Below, in pieces: positions 63,909-64,000 of a DNA stretch of 64,000 bases; position 1 is the first letter of the stretch; every line of letters starts with the position of its first letter. Where the stretch lies: assembly GCF_013761175.1 (NCBI RefSeq), contig NZ_JACDUR010000003.1, forward strand, positions 1,115,441-1,179,440. Reading direction: 5' to 3'. Below the pieces are notes generated by a model. The model saw nothing but the letters and a program-made list of their open reading frames with translations. It ran no database searches and was not told where the DNA came from. A program made the translations under genes and the position numbers. The stretch comes from Nonomuraea soli. GTDB lineage: Bacteria; Actinomycetota; Actinomycetes; Streptosporangiales; Streptosporangiaceae.

Positions 63909-64000
63909 AGTTGCCCCGGTTTGATGGACACGTCAGGGCTTGCGGCTACGCGGCAGCATAGTCGCCTTCTGGGATGTTCTTGAGCGCGTGTCGGTGCTCG
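63909..64000 (-). mobile_element. IS3-family element, end of a second copy (cut by window edge)
   Basis: AGTTGCCCCGGTTTGATGGA begins the same terminal repeat as at 42978-43000 (reverse). The OrfB tail HALKNIPEGDYAAA with stop 63946-63948 matches ALRNIHDLDYAAA of the 41746 copy, with several substitutions. Confidence 0.85.

Overview
This is a high-GC actinomycete chromosome segment. GTG starts, SARP/AfsR-type regulators, many TetR, MarR, XRE and ROK regulators and actinobacterial IS families point to a filamentous actinobacterium, perhaps Streptosporangiales; the taxon is inference. It is an accessory region crowded with IS remnants, decayed genes and defence-type genes.

Layout. 1-5 kb: the start of a sugar-binding lipoprotein diverging from a ROK regulator, a small secreted protein and a SARP/NB-ARC/TPR regulator. 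5-13 kb: a gene graveyard with broken remains of a carbohydrate-binding secreted protein, an MFS transporter, an FMN reductase, a PPOX-like protein, an aldo/keto reductase and a TetR. Intact genes among them are an HSL-type esterase, an XRE regulator and a MarR/quinone-oxidoreductase-like pair with two clear operator palindromes. 13-18.7 kb: a lipid/efflux cluster (fatty-acid desaturase translationally coupled to a DHA2 MFS pump, TetR, second DHA2 pump, divergent TetR). 19.1-36 kb: a segment bounded by two 39-bp direct repeats equal to the 3' half of tRNA-Lys(UUU), probably old attachment sites. Inside are a large XRE-STAND-TPR-SEC-C protein, a truncated NACHT protein, IS debris, a second SARP-type regulator and a four-gene operon (AhpD-like protein, MFS, small protein, serine beta-lactamase-like hydrolase). 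36-45.5 kb: a protein with a HEPN-like RNFVAH motif, a convergent pair of unknown genes, nested IS elements and two paralogous small secreted Cys-rich proteins.

45.6-63.7 kb reads as a defence island. (i) A tight three-gene cassette: predicted PD-(D/E)XK nuclease, NTPase with an unusual GSGRRT P-loop, and an unknown third protein. The first two share a short motif, at the C-terminus of the nuclease and near the N-terminus of the NTPase. (ii) A complete overlapping type I restriction-modification operon (hsdM-hsdS-hsdR). (iii) An SF1 helicase with a degenerate NERD-like N-terminus overlapping a DUF2290-type gene. (iv) After an IS with clear terminal repeats, a membrane-anchored STAND ATPase with nine 45-residue TPR repeats. 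The window ends inside an IS3-type copy. The three-gene cassette is the best candidate for an undescribed system.
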